The notes below the pieces were generated by a model, which searched no databases, was not told where the DNA came from, and worked only from the letters and a program-made list of their open reading frames with translations. Below, piece by piece: positions 27,501 to 35,230 of a stretch of DNA of 64,000 nt (the first letter of the stretch is position 1; each line of letters begins with the position of its first letter). The translations under genes were made by a program, and so were the position numbers. Origin of the DNA: Carposina sasakii (Eukaryota > Arthropoda > Insecta > Lepidoptera > Carposinidae); assembly GCA_014607495.2 (NCBI GenBank), contig CP053153.1, forward strand, positions 3,720,001 to 3,784,000. The letters run 5' to 3'.

Positions 27501-27586
27501 ACATTTGCGAAGCCGTACACCTCGGTGGTGGTGTGGAAGCTCGCCGCGGTCTCCCCGAACTCCTCAAGCACTATATCAGGATCCAT
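9513..27586 (-). CDS. CCAPR: Crustacean cardioactive peptide receptor (class A GPCR), ten coding exons
   Basis: Plasma-membrane neuropeptide receptor expected to bind CCAP, a peptide acting in heart-rate control and ecdysis. Coding exons (minus strand): 27461-27586, 24673-24808, 23020-23123, 20610-20703, 14786-14881, 13903-14109, 12907-13008, 11220-11400, 10010-10154, 9513-9599. All junctions are GT-AG, phases agree, and the sum is 1278 nt (425 aa plus stop). Seen: N-glycosylation-type sites NVT and NST at 28-32; TM1 with N60; D88 in TM2; C115 and C190 as the likely disulfide; DRC 139-141; TM4 W165; TM5 P215; the RASSRG-IPRAKIK stretch in loop 3; CWSP in TM6; NPLIC in TM7 (333-337). The subfamily call rests on remembered CCAPR features: the DAIT-PMNFSGSW stretch, loop 3, and [10 protein letters not shown]. 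No signal peptide is seen. The alternative would be a vasopressin/inotocin-type receptor, which is less likely. The 5' UTR exons and promoter were not found. Confidence 0.87.
9671..9846. repeat. 25-bp minisatellite with a tRNA-Lys 3'-end motif
   Basis: Seven near-identical units of 25-26 bp (starts 9671, 9696, 9721, 9746, 9771, 9796, 9822), lying in the intron between CCAPR exons 9 and 10. Each contains GCCCCACGTTGGGCGCCA or a close variant. This equals the last 15 bases of insect/vertebrate tRNA-Lys(CUU) plus CCA, as remembered. On the minus strand it reads TGGCGCCCAACGTGGGGC, a retroelement primer-binding site. Confidence 0.85.
10010..10154 (-). CDS. CCAPR: CCAPR coding exon 9 (cytoplasmic tail)
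   Basis: Acceptor CTTCCAG, donor ACG|GTCAGT. Encodes residues 350-397, an Arg/Ser-rich tail with a likely palmitoylation Cys (C358) and many Ser/Thr sites. If the donor is not used, the frame runs on for 13 residues (the added tail ends IFIYLTQ) to TGA at 9968-9970, giving a 410-residue protein. Confidence 0.85.
10334..10993 (+). mobile_element. GC-rich retroelement-like insert with an AAT tail
   Basis: A block much richer in GC than its intron, preceded by ATAATAATAA and ended by an (AAT)n run at 10976-10993. The shape (GC-rich body, simple 3' tail) suits a non-LTR retroelement 3' end. One 65-codon frame (10304-10501) shows no domain. Lies in CCAPR intron 8. Confidence 0.45.
11220..11400 (-). 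CDS. CCAPR: CCAPR coding exon 8 (TM6, ECL3, TM7)
   Basis: Acceptor CTTCCAG, donor AAG|GTAAG. Completes V289 and encodes residues 290-348. TM6 has C293-W-S-P296. TM7 has [14 protein letters not shown], where the NPxxY Tyr is replaced by Cys337. Confidence 0.92.
11504..11642 (-). mobile_element. Second copy of the CAGCCCCCC MITE
   Basis: Reverse complement begins CAGCCCCCCTAGCATGCCACG and ends CGTGTTTCGCAGGTCACGCT, matching the copy at 5224-5372. The two differ most in the middle. In CCAPR intron 7/8 flank, just upstream of exon 8. Confidence 0.7.
11745..11826 (-). repeat. LINE 3' UTR fragment
   Basis: Contains GTAGGCCACGTGGACGAAGTCGCGGG followed by AACAGCTAG, a degenerate form of the CCACGCGGACGGAGTCGCGGGCGTCCGCTAG phrase that closes several lepidopteran repeats. 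Similar pieces at 13258, 42275 and 61322. Confidence 0.5.
12700..12800 (-). repeat. Retroposon 3' fragment, low confidence
   Basis: On the reverse strand, a GAAGAGTG...GGTAAGAGACGTGACTTTATG-type end followed by (TATG)n. It shares the tail type with families A-C but has a different body. Confidence 0.35.
12907..13008 (-). CDS. CCAPR: CCAPR coding exon 7 (ICL3 to start of TM6)
   Basis: Acceptor TTTCCAG, donor G|GTGAGT. Encodes residues 256-288. Contains the RASSRG-IPRAKIK stretch, which in my recollection is characteristic of CCAP receptors, followed by the KMTLVIVF start of TM6. Confidence 0.9.
13258..13296 (-). repeat. LINE 3' UTR fragment
   Basis: CTGTAGTCCACGCGGACGGAGCC then GCGGGCGTCCGCTAG. 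A very short remnant of the same family as 42275-42506. Confidence 0.55.
13903..14109 (-). CDS. CCAPR: CCAPR coding exon 6 (ECL2, TM5, start of ICL3)
   Basis: Acceptor ATTCCAG, donor G|GTAGGT. Encodes residues 187-254: loop 2 with C190-W-I-D, TM5 (about 203-228, P215, Y223), then a basic third intracellular loop. Confidence 0.9.
14283..14318. repeat. Hairpin: AACGGTGC / GCACCGTT
   Basis: A perfect 8-bp stem with a 20-base loop in CCAPR intron 5. The loop-side phrase TTTCACATGTCGG recurs at 59098-59113, so it is probably the end of a small repeat. Confidence 0.5.
14786..14881 (-). CDS. CCAPR: CCAPR coding exon 5 (TM4)
   Basis: Acceptor ATTTCAG, donor G|GTAAAA. Completes W154 and encodes residues 155-185. 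TM4 contains the conserved W165 and P174. The exon ends in extracellular loop 2. Confidence 0.88.
14900..16400. other. CCAPR: CCAPR intron 4, distal part: nothing recognised
   Basis: AT-rich intronic sequence. Short frames at 15397-15639 and 15987-16202 show no domain or coding composition. Confidence 0.5.
16440..16562 (-). mobile_element. Family A retroposon, 5'-truncated
   Basis: Reverse complement runs from ATCTCAACTATACCC through GGTGCTCTGCCTACCCCG to the (TATG)n tail. Lies in CCAPR intron 4. Confidence 0.8.
16598..16812 (+). repeat. LINE 3' UTR-type repeat
   Basis: Begins CTACTAGCGGCCGCCCACGG, contains TCCGTTCCGTAGTTTGAAAG and ends GACAGACAGCAGAAAG...ACGAGTATGTAG. This is the layout of a 3' UTR repeat often seen in lepidopterans, from memory. 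Confidence 0.5.
16913..17148 (+). mobile_element. Family A retroposon, slightly 5'-truncated
   Basis: Starts at TACTACAGCTACTTC and runs to GTATGTATATG. Flanking AGCTTAGGG...TACAATA occurs on both sides (about 16889 and 17149), a probable long target duplication. In CCAPR intron 4. Confidence 0.85.
17199..17312 (+). repeat. Repeat family C copy
   Basis: TCTAGCTTATCGCCCGAGTTCC, then a diverged ATGCATCTGATGTATTCTGG and GAAGCTCTGCATCAGCAC. In CCAPR intron 4. Confidence 0.6.
17690..17960 (+). other. GC-richer intronic patch, probable repeat debris
   Basis: Contains GATGATGCCACGGGTGTTGG and CGAAACATATGTCG, wording reminiscent of LINE-associated repeats, then a GC-rich stretch to 17930. No frame with a domain. 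Confidence 0.3.
18045..18521. mobile_element. TA-flanked MITE, family E, longer copy
   Basis: Left end CAGAGTGTTTGTGACAGCCAGG pairs with the reverse complement of the right end CCTGGCTGTCACCCACACCCTG. TA on both sides. The centre differs from the copy at 8942. In CCAPR intron 4. Confidence 0.75.
18683..18800 (-). repeat. LINE C-terminal fragment
   Basis: Same sequence type as 21538-21790: CCCTGTTCCCAATCATTTGGGG, then CATCCCTATTATCCGTCATC. Only the last part of the frame remains. Confidence 0.6.
18915..18970 (-). repeat. LINE 3' end fragment
   Basis: Contains CTATTGCAGTCCACTACTGG then ACGTAGGCTTCC, the 3' end of the family whose coding tail is at 27612 and 51968. Confidence 0.6.
19006..19265. 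repeat. Tandem repeat, about 120-bp unit
   Basis: Two full units plus edges, each opening with CCATCATCAGA and holding GACCAAAA...CTC, TAAAAA-ACGGACTAC-like and CAATATTTGAGGAT-like blocks. It ends at TTTGAAGTCGGTTAAAA, a phrase also seen at 26073. In CCAPR intron 4. Confidence 0.6.
19490..19572 (+). repeat. Repeat family C copy, 3' part
   Basis: GAAGGAGATGCAGCTGATGTATT then CTAGTGAAGCCTCGCATCAGCGCAGG. Confidence 0.65.
20455..20510. repeat. Diverged direct repeat pair
   Basis: CAAACATACTTAACTT...TAAGTCTTAAGAATT here matches CAAACATACTTAAGTTAAGTCTTAAGAATT at 19753-19785. CTAACTCTCGGAT also recurs at 19682 and 20225. Together they suggest an old local duplication of about 700 bp spacing within intron 4. 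Confidence 0.4.
20610..20703 (-). CDS. CCAPR: CCAPR coding exon 4 (TM3 and the DR[Y/C] motif)
   Basis: Acceptor TTCCCAG, donor T|GTAAGT. Encodes residues 123-153, including the end of TM3 (SIDRCDAI). The third residue of the DRY box is TGC (Cys141). The following NPMNFSGS of intracellular loop 2 is a strong family signature. Confidence 0.9.
21538..21790 (-). pseudogene. LINE reverse-transcriptase C-terminal pseudogene
   Basis: Minus-strand reading gives [18 protein letters not shown], an in-frame TAG after DIKDG, then [18 protein letters not shown] and [15 protein letters not shown] with a stop. The GHV-R-D, RGRP-K-W and DR--W order is typical of the C-terminus of RTE/L1-like insect LINE proteins. 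5'-truncated and broken. In CCAPR intron 3. Confidence 0.75.
21838..22097. mobile_element. TA-flanked MITE, family D, near-complete palindrome
   Basis: Left half CAGGGTGTAACAAAAGGGGTATGTTAAG... and right half ...CTTAACATACCCTTTCTGTTACACCCTG are inverted copies over about 110 bp each. The left TA is kept; the right is CA. In CCAPR intron 3. Confidence 0.85.
22185..22260 (-). repeat. Repeat family C copy, tail part
   Basis: AAGATCTCCTTTATAATCTTGC and CTATTTCGGGAACACAACTATG. It shows the family's shared end leading into TATG-like sequence. Confidence 0.5.
22300..24660. other. CCAPR: CCAPR introns 2-3: otherwise nothing recognised
   Basis: Apart from exon 3 (23020-23123), AT-rich intron without frames showing domains. 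Confidence 0.5.
23020..23123 (-). CDS. CCAPR: CCAPR coding exon 3 (TM2 to start of TM3)
   Basis: Acceptor CTTCAG, donor CAG|GTGAGT. Completes D88 and encodes residues 89-122. C115 at the top of TM3 is the expected partner of C190 in extracellular loop 2. Confidence 0.88.
24673..24808 (-). CDS. CCAPR: CCAPR coding exon 2 (TM1 to start of TM2)
   Basis: Acceptor TTTCAG, donor GGTAAGT. Encodes R43 to the first base of D88. TM1 is about residues 46-69 with N60. The short basic intracellular loop 1 (ARKSRMNFF) leads into TM2 with the LAIAD motif. Confidence 0.88.
25104..25475. mobile_element. TA-flanked repeat, family F
   Basis: Begins CAGGCTGATTTTTGGTCGTC and contains GGAATCTCCTCATCATCACG and CCATGGAAGCATACCTGG. 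It ends CGTTAAAGGTGGCC...ATCCTG, with TA on both sides. A longer copy is at 60807-61318. In CCAPR intron 1. Confidence 0.75.
25480..25775 (-). mobile_element. Repeat family B copy (TATG-tail type)
   Basis: Reverse complement has GGTTCGACTAGCACC, ACCCGTGGTGCACTC, ATTGTTGTATTTGTGTCCG, and ends with CACTTCTGCCCAACCTCTTT...GGCGTGGCTATATG. Other copies at 30435, 37808, 42555 and 59140. Confidence 0.7.
26212..26919. repeat. Direct duplication in CCAPR intron 1
   Basis: Unit 1 is 26212-26424 and unit 2 is 26571-26919. Both start CATCAATAGACAGCGTGTGG, share CCGGATGTCTATCAAC, AATTACATTAGGCAGCTCGC and end GTTTGATATGAGCT. The long blocks are nearly identical. Unit 2 has about 135 extra bases, including ACGTAAGCGTAGACGTACAC, which resembles the MITE at 59421. 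Confidence 0.8.
27461..27586 (-). CDS. CCAPR: CCAPR coding exon 1 (extracellular N-terminus)
   Basis: Begins at ATG 27584-27586, four bases after a TTCAG acceptor (27591-27592), so at least one upstream non-coding exon is likely. Encodes residues 1-42, an acidic N-terminal tail ending FFYD. The donor chosen is GAT|GTATGT. A second possible donor nine bases on (CAG|GTTTAA) would add V-C-Q; it was not chosen because the extra Cys is unexpected and GTATGT is the stronger site. Confidence 0.8.
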
Positions 27587-27611
27587 GGTTCTGAAGACAA
27601 AAGTGACAGTT

Positions 27612-27880
27612 AGATTATTATAGTGTCAATGTGACAGACATAGTCTCGAAATGTAGCAGACTGAAGTGGCAGTGGGCCGGTCACATCTGTCGTAGAACCG
27701 ATGGACGGTGGAGTAAACGGGTTCTCGAATGGAGACCGCGCCTCGGCAAACGTAGCGCCCTCCGGCCAGATGGACCGATGACTTAAAGAGGACGGCTGGT
27801 AGTGACTGGATGGCAAAAACGGGAGATCGAGCCATGTGGCGTACACTGAGGGAGGCCTACGTCCAGCAGTGGACTGCAAT
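27612..27880 (+). pseudogene. LINE (jockey-like) C-terminal pseudogene
   Basis: Plus strand reads VTDIVSKCSRLKWQWAGHIC, then RRTDGRWSKRVLEWRPRLGK, before frameshifts and stops. It ends with CAGCAGTGGACTGCAATAGGC and an ACG/ATG run. The LKWQWAGHICRR-DGRW motif is a familiar lepidopteran LINE C-terminus. Lies directly upstream of CCAPR exon 1. Confidence 0.75.
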
Positions 27881-27949
27881 AGGCTGACGATGACGATGAT
27901 GATGAAGTGTCAATGCAGCTTCATTCTCTTAATTAAAATTTCAATACAT

Positions 27950-28165
27950 AAATACACACGGCTGTGTTTCCGAAATGGGGTAGCCAGAGCTACAAGATCA
28001 TAAAGGAGATTCCATAGCCAGTTTCAGCATAGCGGGGCCAAATGTCAAAGATGTGTGAAAAGTCGCTAGCTCTGCGCCTGAGGGAATTCCCCTGAGTTTC
28101 TTAGTTTACTATTACGACATGCACGTAAGGAGATGCAGGTTATGTATACTAGTGAATAAAGTAAG
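27950..28165 (+). repeat. Repeat family C copy, long
   Basis: Opens CACGGCTGTGTTTCCGAAATG, then GATCATAAAGGAGATTCC, GCATAGCGGGGCC, and ends CGTAAGGAGATGCAGG...CTAGTG. It shows both the shared end and the GGAGATGCAG end. Confidence 0.65.
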
Positions 28166-28169
28166 GCAT

Positions 28170-29280
28170 TTTTGCAAAAAATAAATGTGATATTTACTGT
28201 ACTTTTATTGCAATTGGGCCTCTGTTTGGCTATTGGACGACAAAGGAATCAACGTTAAACATCTATGAAGAGTCACTGAATAGGATAGAATTAATTCGTT
28301 CATAACATCGCAAACACAAACGGAATGCACTGCTATCCAACTTCAGTTATTAGCCTATGCCAATAGTTACCCGTTATACCCTCGCCATAGGCACTAACGA
28401 CAAAACTTTTACTCAAGCAGAAGTTATTAAAATTTGCAGTTCTATAAATAGGTTTCTGTGAAGATAATAAATAGTACCTACAAGGTGGATATCGTCTCTG
28501 TGGTAGTACCTGGGGCTTTCAAAGAATCTTAAATCTTGAAAAAATTCATAACTATAGAATAAAAATCATTAACCAAGTAATTAATTTCTTCGTCTACTTT
28601 TTAGATATGGGTATTAAAGTTCTATGTATGAATTCTAAGAAAATGTTTATATTATTAAAATTTTATATGGGTCGTATTTAACACATCAAATAAAATATTT
28701 TCTTTAGTCACAAATAATCGGAATTCATATCAAAATTACTGATTACACAGCAATATACTCAAATAAGAATATTGCTAAACAAACTGCAATTTATATTTGT
28801 GGCATACCGCTATTTATCTTAAAGTAAAGATTTTTTATTAATGCACTGCAAATTTTTGCTAATGCACATTATACCTATAAACTCTTAATTTTTTTTTTAA
28901 TTGCTTCTATTTTTATTAAACATACAGCAATTAAGCTAAATGAAACATCATTTTGACATAATCATCTTAATATTTATTAAGTTACTATTTGTAACATTCA
29001 TTTGTTGTTGAACACACTGAGAATAGAGCGGATTGAGAATATTCTAGTTTATCTTCAAATTGTATTTCATATAGGTAATGCAAATCACATAATAATCACA
29101 CGAGTGATCACATAATCTAAATTGAAAATTGATGAGATGAACATATTAACCTAATACGTTCATCTATCTATATTACATACATATAACTACTTAGGTAGTA
29201 ACGTTTGTTAAGTTTAGCATAAAAGTTGATTCTGAAATACACTTTATATACCCATGTGGGTAAAAAAATGTTACTTATAT
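28170..29280. other. No gene seen
   Basis: AT-rich spacer without recognised repeats or frames. Confidence 0.5.
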
Positions 29281-29283
29281 ATG

Positions 29284-29600
29284 TCTTTATATATAAAAAT
29301 CTTCTATTCGTGTGTTTGTAATGGATTTCCCTCTAAACGGCTCAACCTATTTTGATGAAATTTTGTGTGTGTGTTCAAGTGGGTTCGAGAATGGTTTCGA
29401 CTTACGATTCGGTCAACGACATTTTGTTTTCTCTGCTAACCACGCGGACCAAAAAAATTATTTAGTTGGCCGAATTGTAAAGCTAAACCATTCTCGAACC
29501 CACTTAAACATACACACAAAATTTCATCAAAATTGGACCAGCCGTTTAGAAGGAGTTCAATTAAAACCACACGAAAAGAAGATTTATATTGTTGTTTATG
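29284..29600. mobile_element. Long-inverted-repeat element, copy 1
   Basis: TATATAAAAATCTTCTATTC and GAGAATGGTTTCGACTTACG on the left pair with AAACCATTCTCGAACCCACT and AGAAGATTTATAT on the right. The open frame of 116 codons inside (29312-29662) simply crosses the repeat and is not considered a gene. Confidence 0.7.
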
Positions 29601-29734
29601 TTGGAACTTTTTACGTAGGATCCGGCAGACTGCGGTGCAGTTGCTGTGTCAAATGTTCATAAATATAGTTTAGTTTCAGTTACGCCCGGTAGATGGTTGT
29701 TATATCTCGGAAATATTTCCTTTTCCTTATATAA

Positions 29735-30052
29735 ATAAATCTTCTATTCTTGCGTTTGTAATGGATTTCCTTCTAAACGGCTAGACAGATTTTGATGAAA
29801 GTTTTCGTGTGTGTTCAAGTAGGTTCGAGGATGGTTTAGAATCACAATTCGGTCAACTGAATAATGTTTTTGAACTAGAGGATTCCGTCCGTGCGGACTG
29901 CAGAGAAGACAAAATGTCGTAGACCGAATAGTAAGTCTAAACCATTCTCGAACCCACTTGAACACACACACAAAATTTCATTAAAATAGGTTGAGCCGTT
30001 TAGAGGGAAATCCATTACGAACACACGAACAGAAGATTTTTATATATAAAGA
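29735..30052. mobile_element. Long-inverted-repeat element, copy 2
   Basis: Same ends as copy 1 (ATAAATCTTCTATTCTTGCG... and ...GAACAGAAGATTTTTATATA). Its right end, reversed, is almost identical to the left end of copy 1. The middle includes CCGTCCGTGCGGACTGCAGA, linking it to the LINE 3' UTR phrase at 61322. Confidence 0.7.
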
Positions 30053-30059
30053 TATATAT

Positions 30060-30142
30060 GAGATCGTCCTTGACTCTTATGACGTGCACAGAAGGAGATG
30101 CAGCTGATACATTCTAGTAAAGCCCCTCAGCACAAACTTAAC
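30060..30142 (+). repeat. Repeat family C copy, 3' part
   Basis: GACTCTTATGACGTGCACAG then AAGGAGATGCAGCTGATACATTC and CAGCACA. Confidence 0.6.
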
Positions 30143-30200
30143 AATACGATTGCAGAATACTCCAAACATATTTTAAACTAGTAAGATCAAACACAAGCAC

Positions 30201-30242
30201 AAGCTTTAAAAACGTTAACACACGCTAACGTTTTTAAAGCTT
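30201..30242. repeat. Perfect 17-bp hairpin
   Basis: AAGCTTTAAAAACGTTA (30201-30217), eight-base loop, then its exact reverse complement (30226-30242). Confidence 0.9.
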
Positions 30243-30434
30243 CCTCGTTTTGTTCCTAGTAAACACGGTCGTTAACGGGCATTATCGAGTTTGGATTTAG
30301 TGTGAAAGGTTATTTTCTGTACCAATATTTGTAATGGATAACAAAATTACACTACATTTTTCCATTATAGAATCTTATTTTTCGAGAAAGAATAACATTT
30401 TAATAATAACTGTAAGTGGGACAGCGAAACTTGA

Positions 30435-30735
30435 GTTTTTTATAATTGATGTAAGTGGCTTTGACCAATACCTTAGGAGCCAAAGTCAACTTCACCTACA
30501 GGCGGTGCACCCTGATATTTAAAGGATGAGGCTGATGGACTACACGGATTCGAAAATCCCATCGGATTCATTACCGGTCGCCAGATTATTGTATTTGTGC
30601 CTGAAAATTGGCGGTAGGCTCTCCACTTACCACATGGGACTTATTAGGCTAACTGATGAAAAGTGAGTATGTAGTTTACACACTTCTGCTCAACCTCCTT
30701 GGAGGATAATGGGCGTGACTATGTGTATGTATGTA
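30435..30735 (+). mobile_element. Repeat family B copy
   Basis: GACCAATACCTTAGGAGCC, GGCGGTGCACCCTG, ATTGTATTTGTGCCTG, CCACATGGGACTTATTAGGC, ending GGATAATGGGCGTGACTATG and (TATG)n. Confidence 0.75.
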
Positions 30736-31321
30736 TTTATGAAAAATAAAATAAACACGAGAGAGTTTCGAAAATAATGATGATAAAAATAAAAGGGATT
30801 TCCATATCTACAAAATCCATGAGTGAGGTAAATGCAACAACATGCCCAATTTCAAAACCAACTAGGTACTAGGATTTTCTCTATCACATTGTTTTTGAGC
30901 CAAACAGACGCATAGCAAATAAACTAAATCCCAGCCCGATATGCCAGTAGTAAATCAAAACTAAATATACATGTATGTACAATGTACACCATTACTAATA
31001 GAACACAATAAATTACTATCTAACAAGCGGATCGTAAAATATATTTTTAGCGAAGCAGATCGTCGAGGCAAGCATCAAATCAGTTGCAGACGTACTCTTT
31101 TAACCCAAGAATTTAGTGGGCCTGAAGATATCTTTCTATATTGAATTCTTTGGGCGGGTAAACAAATTTGTTTAAAAACAACGTGAAGGTTGCCCGTCGG
31201 GGGTAAGAGACACTGCCAATATTTTAGAGTTTTCCCATGAGGTTTGTTGGGAGAAAACACTTTTTGCGACATAAATTCTTTGTAATATTGACAGTTAATA
31301 GCGATCCCGTGTGATATTGGA

Positions 31322-31412
31322 TGTGTGTAAGACCTTAGGGATCTTAATGTGGGATTAAGTTAATATGTTGCGTAGTGTGTAAATATGTATGTATGTATTT
31401 ATTTATTACAGA
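31322..31412 (+). repeat. 3' fragment of the tRNA-derived SINE
   Basis: AAGACCTTAGGGATCTTAATG then TGGGATTAAGTTAATATGTTG and TATGTATGTATTTATTTATTA, as at 8109-8185. Confidence 0.75.
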
Positions 31413-31419
31413 AAATTTC

Positions 31420-33330
31420 GTACAAGAATATTTAGAGCCACTTTTAGTAAATGCCTAAATAAGTTAATCGAGAATATATGAAAGCTCTTTTTGTTCATGT
31501 CAAAAAAAACAAGACGTCATGTGTGTTAAATCTGCATTTAACTTTAATCTGGATTTAGCATTACAAGTACTACCAATGGGCATAAGATTTTACCTATCTT
31601 TGTCATAAATTCGTTTTAAATTCTAAAGTTTCTTTACTAAGGTCTCGAAGTGTAAGTTAGTCGTAACGAAAAAATAATTTAGTTTTTTGCAGAATTTTCT
31701 GAAATATAAGAAAATTTGGATATCGAATCGGATTAAATTATGCTTATTTATTTTCGGCTACGCTAATGTTACCCACTTGAGTTATGCTATTCGAGAAATC
31801 AAAGTTCCGGATGCGTAACCTATGGCGCCGCCGTTAGTATCCACACCATGGAGATGAAATAAAAGAGGAGTAGCGGCTAAGTATATTTTCATACGAAAAT
31901 AGTGTGCCGTGGAGCGGGGGTGAAGTAAGAGACGAGGGGAGCATTGAACACTGTAGCCCTGCCCATTTACATAGAAACCACCTTGTAGTGACTAGTCAAA
32001 CTACTTGCTCATTATCAATATGGTTCAAGATTGTTTTACTAGTGCAATTACTCACAGCTTTATGGCAATATTATACTACATTTTACTAAAAAAGTACCCT
32101 GATAACCTAGTGTCTTTGTAATTTTAATACGGTTACATTTCGGAGCACAAGCGTGTGGTTACAGCTACTGCGTTACACCTGGCGCTGAAGCTCTGCCCCT
32201 ATCGTGACGTCATGGCTTCACGATTGCCACACGACTTACTTCATAGTCCCATCTCCTCTTTTATACCTTCTTCGTGATCCACACGGACAGATATACCCAC
32301 AATAAAATTAGTCCACTGCCTCTTGAAATTCAGGAAATATTTTGTAAAATATTAAAGTTAGAAAGCTGAATTTATGATTAATGATATTGCTGTATAATGT
32401 TTTTATCGATCATATAAAAAAGCGATAAAGCTCGTCATGCAAATCACGGAGTGTTGAAGAACTTTTTTAGCCACGAGAAGAAAATAAAGAGCTAAACATA
32501 TATGTCGACGAGGAGGGGAATGTGGGCGATGCCGTTAGGTGTCAGGAATGGTCCAAAACCCAAAATAAAGAATGTAGAGTGTAGTTGAGAATTTTTTTTA
32601 AAATTTTATTACGTTTCACTAAAACTTTCACGGTATTAACACATGGGATTGCCAAGATTATAACGGATAACGTAGAAACGCGGCAAGTACAAGACGGCTG
32701 ATCGGGACCAGTGCACCACTCGACAGTCGCAACAATAATCCTCCACAGGCTCCATTCAACCGACCATGTGGCCGTTGTAAACTATATAATATAATAGCAG
32801 ATCCAACCGCAGGATATGATGTCTTGATCCTCGACATATAAAATATTACTAACGTTATTTTTTACTAAATAACATAAACGTTTCGGCTTTTTAATTTTTT
32901 CAGTCATTTTAGCATACAATTTAAAGGTAAGTACTTAATAAAATTCTAAACTCTAAAACCTTTTTTCCCCAAAAAATATTAATAATGCATGCCTTGCTTA
33001 ACCTTACCCTTCAGCCAGGTACGCCTTTCGCATTTAGGAATCATTTAAAGCCTTGGACTATAATTATTTCGTAAGAGTCTCAAGCCTACCTTATTAAAAT
33101 GTTAATCAGTGTTAGCATATTAGCTCAGACTTTTAGCAGTACTTTTAAAAGGCCGATATCAATACACACTTTGAATGGAGGGAGACTACATATATCTACA
33201 TACATGCATAAAATCAGATTGATTAAGCGCACTTTATGCTTTCCTGAGCATACTGTGTTTTATTTTATGTGCATTCAAACTGTTCAATCGCCGCCTTACG
33301 CCTTCCCATATTTGTAATACTTCTTGATTT
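31420..33330. other. No gene recognised
   Basis: Mostly AT-rich. A GC-richer part at 31810-32290 has TAAAAGAGGAG on one side and its reverse complement CTCCTCTTTTA on the other, perhaps a degenerate inverted repeat. No frame with a domain. Confidence 0.4.
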
Positions 33331-33333
33331 GTA

Positions 33334-33385
33334 TCGGCAATGTGAGTCGGCAATTTGTGTCGACAATGTGTGTCGGCAATCTCCG
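33334..33385. repeat. 13-bp tandem repeat, four units
   Basis: Units TCGGCAATGTGAG, TCGGCAATTTGTG, TCGACAATGTGTG, TCGGCAATCTCCG in direct succession. Confidence 0.85.
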
Positions 33386-33466
33386 TCATCCTACAGTTCT
33401 GACTATCCCATTTTAGGAATACAGTGGTTTGAATGTGTATTAAAACTAGATATACCTCTCTAGATA

Positions 33467-33688
33467 TGCTGCTCTGGGAGTGAAAAATAAACGTATAAAA
33501 ACGTACAGCTGCTTCTTTTCCCGGGCATACTGTACAAGTCAGTAGAGGGACACTAACCGAACTTGTACATCTCAACTATACCCTCAAAATTGGTCTGAAG
33601 TGGCACCATGTGGTTCTATCGGCCCTTGGTGCTCTGCCTACCCTATAAGGGATAACGGCGTGATTATAGGTATGTATATATGTATATC
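33467..33688 (+). mobile_element. Family A retroposon with an internal deletion
   Basis: Starts ATGCTGCTCTGGGAGTG, lacks about 57 bp between GTAGAGGGAC and ACTAACCGAACTTG, and ends in GTATGTATATATG. A possible flanking duplication TATAYCTCTCT is seen on both sides. Confidence 0.85.
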
Positions 33689-33999
33689 TCTCTGCAGAAA
33701 TATCCCGCATAAGCCACTATCTTATCTCCATCATTATTCTGGCACACTCCCAAATTGCTAGGGGTCATCACAATACCCCTTCATACATACATCATCATGT
33801 ATCAAGACATTTGAATAGCTTAGGAGGGGTTTTTATCAAGCAATAATAATATTTTCACATTTTTATTTGTGGACGAAATAATAAGGATAAATTTGGTGCC
33901 ATATCTCTAAAACTTAATCAGATAGATAGAGATAGCATGAACCCTATCTTTCGGGTAGGATATTTGACCATTGAAAAAATCAGCCCTTAGGGTCAATTT

Positions 34000-35230
34000 T
34001 TCTAGAGAAAGACGGCTGAATTACCTCTGATTTCCATAACACAAGACTACATCTAGGTATTTCTGTTTTGTCAAAAATAGCAAGTCGGCATCTGTGCTAA
34101 ATCGCGGATCAAAGGAAATCTACGATTACACATTTGGTGCCATTTGGAGCTAAATGTCCTAGAAACTGCTTTTATATTGCTATTTTATTATATCACCCCA
34201 TCAACTCTTTCGGCCCGGTAATTGAATTGGACGCACATATTTCCCTTCTTTATGTAATTTATCGTGAAACAGCCCTATATTGGATTTCCCATTGTAGCTG
34301 TGCGACAACAAAATTGTGCTTTTTGCTACTGACCCACATTCTGACCTCGGTTCATGGAATTCGTATTATGCTTCTGAAACAGATTTGGGAGGGCAAACGC
34401 AAAACAGTAGGTTTTTAGAGATTGGGTTTCAAGCGAATTTTATGGTCAAATGCAGGCATATTATTTTGAGTTGTTTATTTATTGATATTTTTTGTTTATT
34501 CAGTTAATAAATCTTAAAACTAAATACAACGTCCCAGAAAACTGATTCTGCAGTTTTGTCTATAGGATCCATGAGTGAATATAATTTTAAAAATTTATAT
34601 AGGTACTTTACGAGACATTTGTCTAGTCCCACACTAGATTCAAAGATCAATATGAATATCATAAAAATTTATTCCATTAACTAAAAAAATATAAGATTTC
34701 ATAAAACAATAAACAGAATTTACTTCTCTGTATGGCACAGTTTGTGAACGGAGATTGATATTACTAAACAAATATCAAATTAGTATCCGTAAAAGTATTA
34801 CGTTGTTCCTAGACGGGTGGAGTTAGCTTTAAGTCGATCCCGGGACATTTAATAGGACCTTTTGTACCTCACTTTAACCTGTCAAAACCACGTTTACCCA
34901 GACCCTTGCTACCTGCAAATAGGTGTGATATTGTATTGATTTTCAGTTGAATTGTGTATAATGTTAAGGTAGGGCTTATTTTTATTTTAATGCGCTGAAT
35001 ACGTATTATTAAGGTCCCTTGCTAATAACATTTTTAAACATTGATAGGCCAAACTGTTTACTTAAATAGCACTGTTAGTGTCAGCATCTTCCTGCAAATA
35101 TCCGATCAATACCATAAGTACGCTATATCTTTATGTGTGTACTTATAGATTTAAGTTGGTTATAGAGTAATTAATAAGTAGCACCGTTACATTTCGTATG
35201 AGTATATTTTTATCGCCTATAAAACATGAG
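34000..35230. other. No gene seen
   Basis: Spacer with short overlapping frames (34134-34418, 34316-34507) lacking domains. Confidence 0.45.

Noticed and set aside
27610..27879. Minus-strand frame of 89 codons
   Set aside because: It is antisense to a LINE C-terminal pseudogene whose plus-strand reading has the recognisable motif.
29312..29662. 116-codon frame as a gene
   Set aside because: It lies wholly across an inverted-repeat element with another copy at 29735, and the composition follows the repeat.
31838..32290. Inverted-repeat transposon
   Set aside because: Only a short TAAAAGAGGAG block pairs; ends and target duplication could not be found.
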